From NCBI GenBank assembly GCA_964036665.1, contig OZ038526.1:3348001-3412000 (forward strand): a DNA stretch of 64,000 nt. Direction: 5' to 3'. The position numbers were made by a program, and so were the translations under genes. The notes under the pieces were generated by a model. It worked only from the letters and a program-made list of their open reading frames with translations. It was not told the DNA's origin and did not search any database. This stretch comes from Gordius sp. MW1 (Eukaryota > Nematomorpha > Gordioida > Gordea > Gordiidae). Within the stretch, counting starts at the first letter, position 1. Each line of letters opens with the position of its first letter. Of this stretch, positions 49,901-56,566 are shown one piece after another.

Positions 49901-52900
49901 ACACACAAAAAATGTGTGTTATAATGGGATGCAAACGCCACAAAGTTTAATGATGGACTGGCCCCTGGACCCTCGCGAGCAATTTTAGCGGATATTTAAT
50001 AACACTCTTACGATTTATAAGATTGAGCGATTTATGTAAAATAATATTTACCCAAATGATATTTGGTTTGAAAAATGGATGTCCTATTAATTGTTTTCAT
50101 AAGGATATATATGTAAAGCAGATGTGCCTAGTTAATATTAAATGGCCATCAGATCAGCTTAGCACCAAATTAACTAGCATTATGATCGACTTTTAATTTG
50201 AATCTAAAAATTTTATGTGCTATCAAGCTGAAAATCCAATATATTATAAAAAATATTAAAAACTCTGTAAGTTTGGAAAAAGCCAATAAGTTCTTAATGA
50301 TAAATGGTTGCGCCTCACTTTCGCACAGGGTAGAGAGGGCCTTGAGGACTAAAATTTTGTATTCGTGGGGAAACGGGTTCTCCAGCACGTTGAGGTATAT
50401 CTCGCGGAAAAAGATCTAGTATCATAATAGGGTAAAATTGGAATGATGTTAGAAATTTGTCATTTCAAATATCGATGATTATTCTAGCTTCTTCATATTT
50501 TTATGCTTTTGCCCTTATAATCTATAAAACCTTTCAACAATTTCAACATGTAAAAACATGAATTAATGTGTTTACACAAATTTATTACATGCAAACTTGG
50601 ACTTAAAACTTTGCGTAATAACAGTTTTTAACTTTATTAATTGCTACGCAATTTATGTTTTAATAACTTCCAATAAAACTTAATTAAATGATATTAACAC
50701 ATTTCCTGCAGTCAATTCAAATCTGCATCGGATTATAAACATGCCCAAAAGCGGCTTCTTTTTCCGAGGCTTTAGTCATGCTAAATTACATAATTTACCC
50801 AAGACTTTATTTAAAAATTTGAATTAATTAACTTTTATTAGCCGAAGCTAAAGAAATTCTAAACAAATTTTGGTCCCTCAAATAAAATTGAACCAACCAC
50901 TAAAGCAACTCGTGAAATTTCCAATCAGACGTGTGTGGGTAAATCAAGATTTCAAATCAAAATTAAACTACGAAAAAGGTTAGTGACATAGGCATAAACA
51001 ACGAGCGAATCGCGGGAAACAGTACCTCGATTTGCAATTTCATGTTCTTTTTGAATCGGTCGACCATGGTGGCAAACAGGGCTTGGCCCGTTTCGAACAG
51101 CCTAACGTCGGTTAGGATGTCGTTCTGGCCGGCCCCGGGGTTGTTGGGGACACAAGGGGTCGCGTCTCGGTTGAGTACCGGTGGGTTTGGAGCCGCGGTC
51201 TGCGGGTCCGGGCTCCCGTAATAAACCAAGGCGGGGGCGAAAGAGGGCACGAGTGCGGCAAACACGTGACCACATACGCCTTTGCGAAAGAGTGGTTCCT
51301 CGGTGCAGAATACAGAGCCGGCTTGTTCCAGGACGGTTTGCAATAGCTGGAGACTCAACGTTTTCGAGCGGAGCATGTGGTGATGGTAATGAGAGCCCGG
51401 AGCTATGGTCGGACCCATGAGCCCAGTGCGTCTAAGAATAGTTCGTATAAAGCGATAATATCAACAATTTTTGCAAACACTAATTTGAGAAAGATACGAA
51501 GCATTAGTATTTTGTGGCCAAAATAGGTTCGAGTAGTTTTGTAAAAAACCACAGTGTTTAGACAAAACATATGATCAGGGTCAAGATTAAAAAAAGTTGC
51601 AGACCGGAAGAGGGTCGGTATTTTGTACGGCAGAAAACACCCTGCCCGCAAATAATGTACTAAAAAGTGGTGTTGTTAAAAGACCTGGGTTTTGTTTGAC
51701 AGACCTTCGGTTTTGGTCGATAAGACATAACCAGACCAGGTTTTCTTGGTCGACCTCCAAGCTTAGTCAATTTAAAAAAGAGACCCGAGTCGACCGTGAG
51801 TCTTCTTAGTTGAACCAAAAGTCGCCCAAACAAAACCCAGTAGTTTCTACAACACTACTGCAAAGTGTAGAACCTCCTCAGCATTTTAGTTGTGAGGCTG
51901 ATCAGACAAAAATTATTACAGCCTTTCAGAGCAGTAAGAAGAAAGTGTGGTTTATACTTGTGGTTCTCTTTGGTCTGGTTGTGACCGACGCTACCCAGGG
52001 TCGATAGTTGTTGGAAAAAATTGGGGGAAGCGTGGGTCGAGGCCGGGCTCGTGACGAACGGTTTGAGGGCCAAACGACACAGAGCGCGAAATAATAGGAA
52101 GGCGTCTCGTCTCAAGGTGTAGGACACCTTGCAGCGGTAAGGTCGCAAATTAGGCCCAGAAGGCCCGTGAACGTCAGCTATGGGACTCCTGATACGATCT
52201 GCGATAGAGAATTTCAAAGTCACTTTATGTTCAACCCGAACCCGACCTAAAAGCATTTTAAAATTTTCAACCCTAGCCCGACCCGAAAATATTTCATAAT
52301 TTTCAACCCGAACCCAACCCGTCCCGATGTCGGGTTTAGGGTCACGCGCGCAGGTTTCTAATTTGCGATAAGAATAACATTAGAAAATTTGGCCGTGGAA
52401 TAGTTAAAATTAAATATCGTCTTGAATTTTTAGCATTTTTAAAGTCATAATGTGGTAGAATTCTAACCTGTAGCCATGCCGAGGGAGGGGTCGTGAACGA
52501 TCGATTGACTGACAAGCTTGGCCTCATCGGGTAGCCCGTCGTTGTAAGATGCTCGCCTTCGGGTTGTGTTGGGCAAAGTCACGCGCGTCCCTGAACGGGT
52601 CCTAACTCTGGAGTACGTGTCGTTATCGATCTCAACGGACCCGCTCCTGGTGATTTTTACGTCGGTACCCTGATTTACTTCACCCAACTCGTGATCTAGC
52701 ACTGTTAATATCGCAAACCAAATGAGTATGATGCCTCGCAAATATTTACCAAGCTTTAAAATTTAATTTTGAAAACATAAAAAAGTAGTCGACCCCAGCA
52801 AGCTAGCCCAGCAAATAAACTAAAATGACGTTGCCAAATATTTGATTGGCGGAGAATTGGGGGATATGTCATATTTATAGACTTTTTACAATGATTATGT

Positions 52901-55582
52901 AAGGAGCATGGGCGTAGCCAGCGTTGGGATTAGAGGGAGGGCAATAATGATTTAGGGAGGGGCAAAATGATCAGTTCATGAAATTTTGATAAATTTCAGC
53001 AAATTTTTGGATTTAGAGGGGGGGGGGGCAACCATCCCTCTGAAAAAAATCTGACATAAAATAAGGGCCTAGTCACTTAAATTCTATGGCAAATCTTAGC
53101 AGTTCACGCCAGTCAATTAGTTTATGATCGTTTTCCTACCACATTCTAGGGACTCTTCGACGCGACATAGCATGTGCTCCATGAGGCAAAAAACGGAAGA
53201 TTCGATCTCATCTTCGACGAAATATTTCACGTCATCGCCTAGGAAGAAGATGAAGGAAGAAAGAAGAGTAAAGCATCTTATGGGTAGGCTAGTATAAAGT
53301 CTAACAATATGCGATCATAGACAAAAGATAGCCGTAAATACCGTCAGGGTGTTTATTTCGGTTGTCTTGGTCGGATTCTAAAGGGGCGCCCCTAACGTGG
53401 TCGAATGTGGTTGAAAAGCGACCAAATTGCAAAGATTCATACGAGGGTGGTGAGTTGTGGATGGATGGGGTGTCCCCTAACAGGCCACAATGTTTCAGGC
53501 AATATTCTACCTATATGTGCAATGAGGGCAGTTGACGAAAATGATATAACAAAATAAATAAATAAATAAATAAATAATAAAATATAGTAAAAATCAGTTA
53601 CGTTGTGTGCTTCCATTTTGCCAAAGATAACGCTCAGCATTTGATTGAGCGTGGCTTTGGCTGTGGTTTGATTCACGACACTCTTGCTCCCCAGATGAAT
53701 GTTGTAGCACGTACGTACAGCCAAAAGTAGGGAGCCTTCGTGGATTTGGCATCTTGGCGAGGTTATTATAGTTAGAAGAGCCTTTTCACACAAAAAATTA
53801 TATAACTTTCCTAAACCGAATTAAGAACATTAACGATTTAATTATAAATATTTTAGTATAATGATTAGCGTTATTGGGGGGGGGGGGGGGGCACATTGAA
53901 GATTTTGCAAAAATTTTCCATAGTTTGGTTAAATATATAATGATTTTTTAATTTGATGAGAATGCAACTTTCTTAAATAAAAATAATTTTTATTTATGTT
54001 TGAGAACCAAGAAATTTAAGAAATGATTTTTGTGCTTATGGATATTAATTTAACCTCAATATAACTTTAAAATTGTTACTGGTATGAAGTAAATTATTTT
54101 TCATTAAATGAGTTAAAATAGTATTAATAGCTTTTTAACATTAATAGCATAATGTTTTATATAACAAACTTTAAATAGTTTAGCATATACATGTATATAT
54201 TTAAATAATAAAATTTATTGGAAAAACTAACAAACAGCAATTGAAAAAGGGTAAATATAGCAAAAAATGAAAAAATTAATAAATGAAACTAATGTATCTC
54301 ATTAGTTTCATTTATTAATTTAAGAGTTTCTTTTACCTAATATCATAAAAATATTGTAAAAAAACCAAAATCATTTAAGTATGAAATAAAGTCAGTATGA
54401 ACCAAAACTTCTTATAATTATACTATATCAAAAACCCCTAGAGCAAAAAAAATAAATAACTACATGTATTTTATTTAGTATTAATAGATGATATCCTTTT
54501 AAAACAAAGGATTTTGGTAATTGTGATTTAAAAAAGATAGATAATTTTAATGTGACATTTGTATAATATTAGATATGCAACAAAAGTGTAAAAGAATTTT
54601 TTTATAAATATGTTAAAACATATATGTATCATATCAATAGGACAATACAACAGTGTTATTCTTAAACTAATTATGCATAAGAGTAATATGTTAAGATTAA
54701 TAAACAAACAAAAGCATGCAAAATATACAAGCATTAATATTCATTCAAAATATTACTTTAATAATTTGTAAGTGAACTCCTTCTTTAACACCTTGATTAT
54801 CCATACAACTACAGATAACCCTAACAATTCTGTCTATTAATCTATCATTGTTATATTTCCAACCAGGTGAAGGGCACAATAAACTAAATGGCAATAGATC
54901 TGCTTCGCTTGAGGCTGCTTCTGCTTCTTTCTCACAAACCAATAATTTATCCTGTGAGTTTTCTGAATTAGGTTGCTTGGGATAAAGATCAGGCCCATTT
55001 CCAACAAGATGACCATAAGCAAGTAGTTTCTTTACAATAAAAGTATATAATATATGACAAAAAATTAACAACTTAATGTTGTTTTACTTGTATACAGTCT
55101 AGGGAAATAATAACTATGCGAGAACATCGCGATTGGCAAGCTAACTCAAATGGCATAAAATACTTTTCAGCATTGACCAAACCATTTGAGCCATCTATGC
55201 TAATTGTTTCTTGAGATAATGTATCTTTAAGGTTGTCATTAAGGTCCAAGCTACTACTAACAGAACTTATTTCATTATCTTCAAAATTAGAAGAGGAGTA
55301 GACATTGTTTTCTATGATTGCAGGTAGTACTGATGATGAAGTATCTTCAGGCCTAAAAGCTTAGACGCCTAAATTAATTATTTATACCTTAATTTGGTTA
55401 ATTCTTTAATTTCTCCTATAAAAATGTTAACAGATTATTTTATTTAAAATTATACCTAAAGCTTTTATGCATTCTTTTCGCAACTGGGCATGGTATGATT
55501 TTTTAACATCCTTATCAGTTAGAATTTTTTCAAGGGCACGTATTAAAAACATCTCAATTACGTTTGTTTGTAATATGCTCAT
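24471..55582 (-). CDS. ARFGEF: ARFGEF (BIG1/BIG2-type) brefeldin-inhibited Arf exchange factor, at least 35 exons
   Basis: Large Arf1/3 nucleotide exchange factor acting at trans-Golgi and endosome membranes. Exons in order of transcription: 55582-55456, 55415-55388, 55352-55088, 55029-54757, 53781-53602, 53510-53342, 53238-53140, 52701-52468, 52198-51995, 51402-51026, 50415-50319, 49874-49602, 49113-48807, 48237-48088, 47601-47431, 46837-46769, 44565-44436, 44242-44148, 44016-43888, 38191-38018, 37712-37511, 37023-36683, 36253-36102, 35635-35463, 35020-34860, 34149-34019, 33897-33768, 33356-33221, 32640-32502, 32077-31695, 28944-28709, 28537-28231, 26637-26499, 25373-25256, 24663-24471. Splice sites are GT-AG. 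Phases agree at every junction except 47431/46837 and 25256/24663, where a micro-exon or other donor must be missing. The product is about 2160 aa, longer than the roughly 1800 of human BIG proteins. The start ATG at 55582 is preceded in frame by a stop. Confidence 0.9.
24837..24975. mobile_element. ATGGGCGTAGCCAG-type MITE, copy 2
   Basis: Left GTGGGTGTAGCCAGCATTG and right TTGGCTACGCCCATG are inverted. The interior GAAATTAGAGGGGGGC, GGCAAAATGA and TTTTAGCCATAATTTTAAT is shared with 32946-33101. It lies in ARFGEF intron 34. AGGCAT on both sides is a possible remnant duplication. Confidence 0.65.
25856..25928 (+). pseudogene. tRNA-Asp(GTC)-like sequence
   Basis: Reads TAGTATAGTGGTAAGCATCC, then CCGCCTGTCACGCGGAAGAC with anticodon GTC, B-box GGTTCAATTCC, and the 3' acceptor CCGGGGAG. 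D-arm and anticodon arm are close to animal tRNA-Asp. The 5' acceptor strand (ACAAATG instead of TCCCCGG) does not pair with CCGGGGA, and the T-stem is broken. A TTTTTTTT terminator follows. Probably a tRNA pseudogene or a tRNA-derived SINE head, sitting in ARFGEF intron 33 on the opposite strand. Confidence 0.6.
26075..26186 (+). repeat. Dispersed repeat family 3, copy 1
   Basis: TTGTAAAATCCAA, TCAATCCATGGCTC, ATGCCAGCTCATTAATTTAA, TTTTAGCATG and AATAAACTTCTAT recur in the same order at 47208-47320. Both copies are in ARFGEF introns and in the same orientation. Non-coding. Confidence 0.55.
26881..28011 (+). CDS. Nested gene: signal-peptide, single-pass membrane protein with six cysteines
   Basis: Lies wholly inside ARFGEF intron 32 on the opposite strand. 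Exons 26881-27030, 27305-27705, 27759-27933 and 27976-28011; introns of 274, 53 and 42 bp are GT-AG and phases agree (0, 2, 0). The product is 253 aa. Residues 1-26 are a signal peptide ([20 protein letters not shown]). An extracellular part follows, with a basic [12 protein letters not shown] stretch, an acidic/Gly-rich middle, and six cysteines at about 134, 149, 172, 178, 189 and 193. A transmembrane helix spans about 219-242 ([20 protein letters not shown] then VFIVV), and a short tail ends NASPFFR. Without the last splice, translation would stop at 27951 instead. GC content and CG frequency are high, unlike the flanks. I do not recognise the family. The cysteine order with final C-x3-C recalls a Kunitz domain, but the spacing differs. 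Confidence 0.72.
27086..27258. mobile_element. ATGGGCGTAGCCAG-type MITE, copy 3
   Basis: Left ATGAGCGTAGCCAGCACTTG and right CCTGGCTACGCTCAT are inverted. The interior has GGGGGGGGCAATAATGA and TTTTAGCCATAATTTTAAT. Flanks TTATTAAGGC and CTATTAAAGT suggest a decayed 8-9-bp duplication. It occupies most of intron 1 of the nested gene. Confidence 0.65.
29335..31435 (-). mobile_element. 5'-truncated non-LTR retrotransposon (LINE), RTE-like
   Basis: Minus-strand pieces in order: [20 protein letters not shown] (about 31200) and a linker with [20 protein letters not shown]. The RT palm follows with [72 protein letters not shown] and [16 protein letters not shown] (30791-30333), then [16 protein letters not shown] and the catalytic [14 protein letters not shown] (30139-29900) with [10 protein letters not shown] and [10 protein letters not shown]. 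Frameshifts break the frame around 30300 and 30140, and the apurinic endonuclease is missing, so it is a dead 5'-truncated copy. It ends in a (GAA)n-type tail at 29335-29350. It lies in ARFGEF intron 30, same strand as the host. RTE-clade assignment is by motif impression. Confidence 0.85.
31695..44242 (-). CDS. ARFGEF: ARFGEF exons 18-30: HDS1-HDS3 regions
   Basis: Matches along BIG1/BIG2 in order: [10 protein letters not shown] (exon 18), [17 protein letters not shown] (19), [20 protein letters not shown] and GNFLGSSW (20), [13 protein letters not shown] (21), [19 protein letters not shown] and [20 protein letters not shown] (22), [20 protein letters not shown] (23), [18 protein letters not shown] (24), [15 protein letters not shown] (25), [15 protein letters not shown] (26), [14 protein letters not shown] and [14 protein letters not shown] (27), [20 protein letters not shown] (28) and [19 protein letters not shown] (29). 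Exon 30 is a variable Ser-rich linker. The roughly 45-aa segment that in human BIG proteins joins Sec7 to HDS1 (RRLLYNLEMEQM region) is absent: exons 17 and 18 join in phase across a 193-bp intron. Confidence 0.88.
32946..33101. mobile_element. ATGGGCGTAGCCAG-type MITE, copy 4, perfect 9-bp TSD
   Basis: Left end ATGGGCGTAGCCAGCATTG, right end CTGGCTACGCCCAAG. The direct duplication GTGACCCAC is perfect at 32937-32945 and 33102-33110. The interior has GAGGGGGGCGGAGGGGCAAA, a TTAGCCATAATTTTAATAGA segment and a poly-C run. It lies in ARFGEF intron 28. The 9-bp duplication suggests the Mutator superfamily, by inference only. Confidence 0.82.
34303..34505. mobile_element. ATGGGCGTAGC MITE copy 5 containing a nested TAGTGTTG MITE
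   Basis: The outer element runs from ATGGGCGTAGCTAG to CCTGGCTAAGTCCATG, with flanks TTAGGTGT and TTAAGTGT. Inserted just inside the left end is a tiny 38-bp internal-deletion derivative TAGTGTTGTAAACC...TTTTTACAACACTA (34310-34348). It lies in ARFGEF intron 25. Confidence 0.65.
35281..35437. mobile_element. TAGTGTTGTAAAA-type hAT MITE, copy 2
   Basis: Left TAATATTGTAAAAATGGCTG and right CAAACAAAACCCAGCC; the last dozen bases of the right end are lost. Interior TTTAGTCTGTTTATGCTTAG and CGACTAAAACCAAAGA match 48523-48721. It ends 26 bp from ARFGEF exon 24. Confidence 0.6.
35803..35962. mobile_element. ATGGGCGTAGCCAG-type MITE, copy 6
   Basis: Left ATGGCGTAGCCAGGAGG and right CCTGGCTAAGCCCATG, with a poly-G run and TTACCCATAATTATACC inside. 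It lies in ARFGEF intron 23. Confidence 0.6.
36549..36640 (+). repeat. Tandem duplication, about 46 bp x 2
   Basis: AACACCTATGAGACTTCGCA followed by ATTTAAAAATTTGAAAAAAA occurs twice head to tail, 43 bp before the donor end of ARFGEF exon 22. Near-identical units indicate a recent duplication. Confidence 0.75.
39351..42258 (+). mobile_element. Complete autonomous hAT transposon (2908 bp) with perfect 8-bp TSD
   Basis: The left end TAGAGATGGCACAGGGGGG and right end ATTACCCATCTCTA share the inverted TAGAGATGG. The direct duplication GTCAGGAG is perfect at 39343-39350 and 42259-42266. Subterminal GGGAATATTCCC palindromes are iterated at both ends (about 39370-39420 and 42180-42240). It contains a single uninterrupted transposase ORF. 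It sits inside a minisatellite unit; other units at 4908-4920 and 45650-45662 show the same GTCAGGAGCCAGCGG context uninterrupted, i.e. empty-site paralogues. Antisense to the ARFGEF host gene. Confidence 0.95.
40130..42004 (+). CDS. hAT transposase (BED zinc finger, RNase H-like fold, hATC domain)
   Basis: 624 aa, about the normal length for an active hAT transposase, with an ATG start and no stops. An N-terminal BED-type finger has C27, C30, H45 and C49 (CNYC ... HIQKC). The catalytic core has D192 in SDGW, D252 in TDNAKN, CAAH at 276-279 and an RW pair at 339-340. E555 in the C-terminal dimerisation block (PLTWWKGL, then [19 protein letters not shown]) completes the DDE triad. The acidic Ser-rich tail [20 protein letters not shown] is unusual but harmless. 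All key residues are present, so it may be functional. The protein cuts and pastes the element by binding its ends. Confidence 0.95.
   Translation: MPRKPSDIWKHFGRHTSSNKKGFIAICNYCNHKYDFPNPTKMSIHIQKCPEYASETKCSELEVFSISSAESSKTFSASEHKHPTVTTPELTTNFNTSKQSTSNINQYFDSMTPVQQERLNEKLALAIYMSNCPFNITENYYWKDFFKSIKPSFRIPPRKAIGGSLLNDQFDKIKAVINEKLESGSNFTLISDGWTNIRGESIINFIIMTPKPIFLKSIDTGTNAHTGDYIADQFLKVMEEIGTQKFVAIVTDNAKNMKKAWEIVKSKHPSIECFGCAAHGLNLLIKDISNKIPTIQNITAKVKQIIKYIKFNTILSSTFKEKQCNKNRFTTLKIPCPTRWGGIVIMLNTFLVNKDTLQELALTNTFADRSKRLNLLDNDVFWEKIKKNTFFLDVILTKITCIESDSGLLSDVPEAFHTIKAHFSEISSKEFSLIDASVIKKFVSKRKSFCCKDFHMAANLLDPRYCGVNLTTKEIAEAINAIKIISQGYNFNIGQVIANLAEFRAKDGLFAERSIWDSASYISPLTWWKGLCTNQPLSEIAVKLFSIPATSAATERIWSTFGYVHSKSRNRMKNDKVKKLVSIRHNMHLKSSINFNAKARSISSSDESISSLNDDSDSLDIDNF
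42555..42978. mobile_element. Foldback element with about 103-bp identical inverted arms
   Basis: The left arm (about 42561-42663) runs TTTTTAATGGATAAATTTTC through GGGAATTGTCGAGGGTGTTA to GGACATCTTCGGATTAAAA. The right arm (about 42869-42972) is its exact reverse complement as far as I can check. The middle (205 bp) is AT-rich without ORF. It has interrupted the ACTTTTATTTATGTTTATTA segment of repeat copy C. No clean target duplication was found. Confidence 0.75.
44436..48237 (-). CDS. ARFGEF: ARFGEF exons 14-17: Sec7 catalytic domain
   Basis: The Sec7 domain catalyses GDP release from Arf. Exon 14 has [13 protein letters not shown] and GDYLGEND, exon 15 [20 protein letters not shown] and the active-site loop [20 protein letters not shown], whose Glu in LPGEAQ is the glutamic finger. 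Exon 16 has [20 protein letters not shown] and exon 17 [16 protein letters not shown] and [14 protein letters not shown]. Between exons 15 and 16 the residues corresponding to QTLF are not coded and the phase does not fit (2 then 0), so a tiny exon is probably hidden in the 593-bp intron. The domain is otherwise complete and should be active. Exon 16 has AFS where most BIG proteins have AYS. Confidence 0.88.
44770..46609 (-). repeat. Minisatellite-bearing repeat, copy D (uninterrupted)
   Basis: The best complete copy: the left end CTCGGGCCTTCGGCCCTCGT contains the perfect hairpin GGGCCTTCGGCCC, and the right end is CCCATAAATTGCATAGCAATT. Between lie the purine tract, a GGGTTAGGGTTAG doublet, at least eight CCAATGG/CCATTGG units (45180-46110), four AACTAGTTAAATTGCATAGC boxes, two GATGAGGGGTGGGGCACC units and a (GGAC)n tract. 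It lies in ARFGEF intron 16. The 175-codon ORF across the array (45029-45556) is an artefact of unit lengths, not a gene. Confidence 0.78.
46640..46687 (-). mobile_element. TAGTGTTGTAAAA-type hAT MITE fragment
   Basis: AAACCCAGCTATTTTTATAA then CACTAAATGG, preceded by GCCCAACCAAAC, is one end of this family. The other end is missing. Confidence 0.5.
47208..47320 (+). repeat. Dispersed repeat family 3, copy 2
   Basis: TTGTAAAATCCAACATAATA, TCAATCCATAGCTCTATGCC, AGCTAATTAATTTAA, TTTTAGCATG and AATAAACTTCTATTAG match 26075-26186 in order. It lies in ARFGEF intron 15. Confidence 0.55.
47944..48032 (-). pseudogene. tRNA-like sequence (A-box and B-box)
   Basis: On the minus strand GGGGGCTTAGTTAGTTTAGG resembles a tRNA D-arm/A-box, and GTGGGTTCAAATCCCGC is a good T-arm/B-box with paired GCGGG-like stem. 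The anticodon arm TTTGTCTTTGAACAAG folds with a 6-base loop, and the acceptor strands do not pair. It sits in ARFGEF intron 14. Probably a tRNA pseudogene or SINE head. Confidence 0.45.
48523..48721. mobile_element. TAGTGTTGTAAAA-type hAT MITE, copy 3 (complete, 199 bp)
   Basis: The left TAGTGTTGTAAAAAAGGTTG and right CAGCCCTTTTTACAACACTA are inverted over about 20 bp, continuing into GGTTTGTTTGGTCGACC and its inverse. Non-coding; in ARFGEF intron 13. Confidence 0.72.
48807..52701 (-). CDS. ARFGEF: ARFGEF exons 8-13: linker and HUS domain
   Basis: Exon 8 is a low-similarity Ser/Thr/Arg-rich linker. Exon 9 has [20 protein letters not shown] and exon 10 [19 protein letters not shown] and NMKLQIE. 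Exon 11 has [14 protein letters not shown], and exon 12 the HUS box [20 protein letters not shown] followed by [15 protein letters not shown]. Exon 13 ends [13 protein letters not shown], the stretch just before Sec7. The HUS box is known to contact the DCB domain. Exon 10 has a long insertion of about 40 aa ([18 protein letters not shown] area) relative to human BIG1. The acceptor of exon 10 (51403) has a poor pyrimidine tract and was chosen by phase. Local GC content and CG dinucleotides are far higher than in the introns. Confidence 0.85.
50416..51025. other. ARFGEF intron 10, AT-rich
   Basis: Contains one isolated ATTAATTGCTACGCAATTTA box at about 50636, the terminal motif of the minisatellite-bearing repeats. 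Nothing else is recognised. Confidence 0.4.
51670..51867. mobile_element. TAGTGTTGTAAAA-type hAT MITE, copy 4
   Basis: Left TGGTGTTGTTAAAAGACCTG and right CCAGTAGTTTCTACAACACTA-type end are inverted. Flanks CTAAAAAG and CTGCAAAG give a 6/8 duplication. It lies in ARFGEF intron 9. Confidence 0.65.
52215..52340 (-). repeat. GGGTTCGGGTTGAA motif repeat
   Basis: Three spaced CAACCCGAACCC-type blocks separated by AAAATTTT/ATTTCATAATTTT recur here and, on the plus strand, at 6565-6640 and 1500-1560. It lies in ARFGEF intron 8. Confidence 0.5.
52909..53036. mobile_element. ATGGGCGTAGCCAG-type MITE, copy 7 (right end lost)
   Basis: Starts ATGGGCGTAGCCAGCGTTGG, with GAGGGAGGGCAATAATGA and GATTTAGAGGGGGGGGGG inside, then breaks off without the inverted right end. 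It lies in ARFGEF intron 7. Confidence 0.6.
53140..55582 (-). CDS. ARFGEF: ARFGEF exons 1-7: DCB (dimerisation) region
   Basis: Reads [20 protein letters not shown] at the start, close to the BIG1 N-terminus. Then come [19 protein letters not shown] (exon 3), [11 protein letters not shown]...[13 protein letters not shown] (exon 4), and [20 protein letters not shown] and [12 protein letters not shown] (exon 5). These are the DCB-domain signatures. Exon 2 is only 28 bp (55415-55388, GEIKELTKL) between introns of 40 and 35 bp; its phase (1 in, 2 out) is the only way to join exons 1 and 3. Exon 4 carries a roughly 30-aa acidic insertion ([13 protein letters not shown] region). Exons 6-7 encode a variable linker. 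Intron 4 (975 bp) contains a perfect 22-bp hairpin at 54273-54321. Confidence 0.88.
54273..54321. other. Perfect 22-bp hairpin, 5-base loop
   Basis: ATTAATAAATGAAACTAATG and its exact reverse complement are separated by TATCT. It lies in ARFGEF intron 4, a 975-bp AT-rich intron that also holds a poly-G run at about 53877. It may be a minimal foldback or a structured RNA element. Confidence 0.6.
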
Positions 55583-55939
55583 TCTCAAACATATTCTCGA
55601 TCAACTTCACATGTAAAACACATGAGATCACGGAGGCCAGATGTTATGATTAAAAGGTTAAATGATACATTTACGTTATAAGGCTTTACTAATTCACTTT
55701 CAATTAACTTATTGCTTTATCGCCAAATAGTTAACCTAAATTGTACCTATACTATAAGGTATTAGTTATACCTCATAAAATTCAAGGTCTATAAGATCGA
55801 GTAGAATTGTAGGGAGGCAATCGTGTTTTTACTAATCGTACACATATGGTACTGATCAAAAAATTGAAACTTAACTTGGCATGCACGTGCCTTATTTTCA
55901 TACTTAACTCAAACCTTGAACCTGACTCTAGTCTCATCC

Positions 55940-56033
55940 ATGGGCCTAGCCAGGTTTTGGATGGGGGGAGCAAAATTTTTTTAATTTATTTAAGGAGGGG
56001 TGGGGGCAAAACATAATTATGGCTACGCCTATG
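55940..56033. mobile_element. ATGGGCGTAGCCAG-type MITE, copy 8 (short)
   Basis: Left ATGGGCCTAGCCAGGTTTTG and right TTATGGCTACGCCTATG are inverted, with GGGGGGAGCAAAA and GGGGTGGGGGCAAAACA between. It lies 5' of the ARFGEF start. Confidence 0.6.
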
Positions 56034-56440
56034 GTCACATCTTTAACCTAATCCTCCTCCCAATCTTAACTGCAAACTTTTGTTTAAATTTATTGCAGAT
56101 ATAGGCGTCGGCATTCTGACGAGTTAAAATTGGCGGTGGAGCATTAATATGATTTTAGTTTTTATTTCATTTATACCATTTAATAAGGCAAACTTTGTAA
56201 AAAATACTTGTAGATATAAAGATTGGTAAATACTATATAATATACGCTATTAGGCAAATCACTATTTATATTAATCTTTAAAAAAAATACATTTTTTGGA
56301 TACTCTCCACAAATTCATTAAGATTTATGTATTAACATCATTACCAGCGGGTTAAAACTTAGATTCTCAATAAAATAGAAATAACCTAATTAACCTAGTC
56401 AAATGTTTATAGCTATTAACTTTACAGTTATAAAGAAGTG
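56034..56440. other. AT-rich DNA between ARFGEF and the Ty3/gypsy element
   Basis: No 5' LTR or primer-binding site for the downstream element is recognisable here, so that element is probably 5' truncated near 56440. Confidence 0.4.
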
Positions 56441-56566
56441 TTCTGTTGCTCCAGTCCCTGTGACCCCAAATCCAAAAATGGAAACTTAACAAATGGATGA
56501 AGATTCCACTGGGGAAAATACGATATGCTTCAAACTCCCCGTATTCAACACCTTAAACCCTAGAAT

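Noticed and set aside
49578..49906. 60- and 100-codon minus-strand ORFs
   Set aside because: Other-frame readings of ARFGEF exon 12; the HUS-box frame is the real one.
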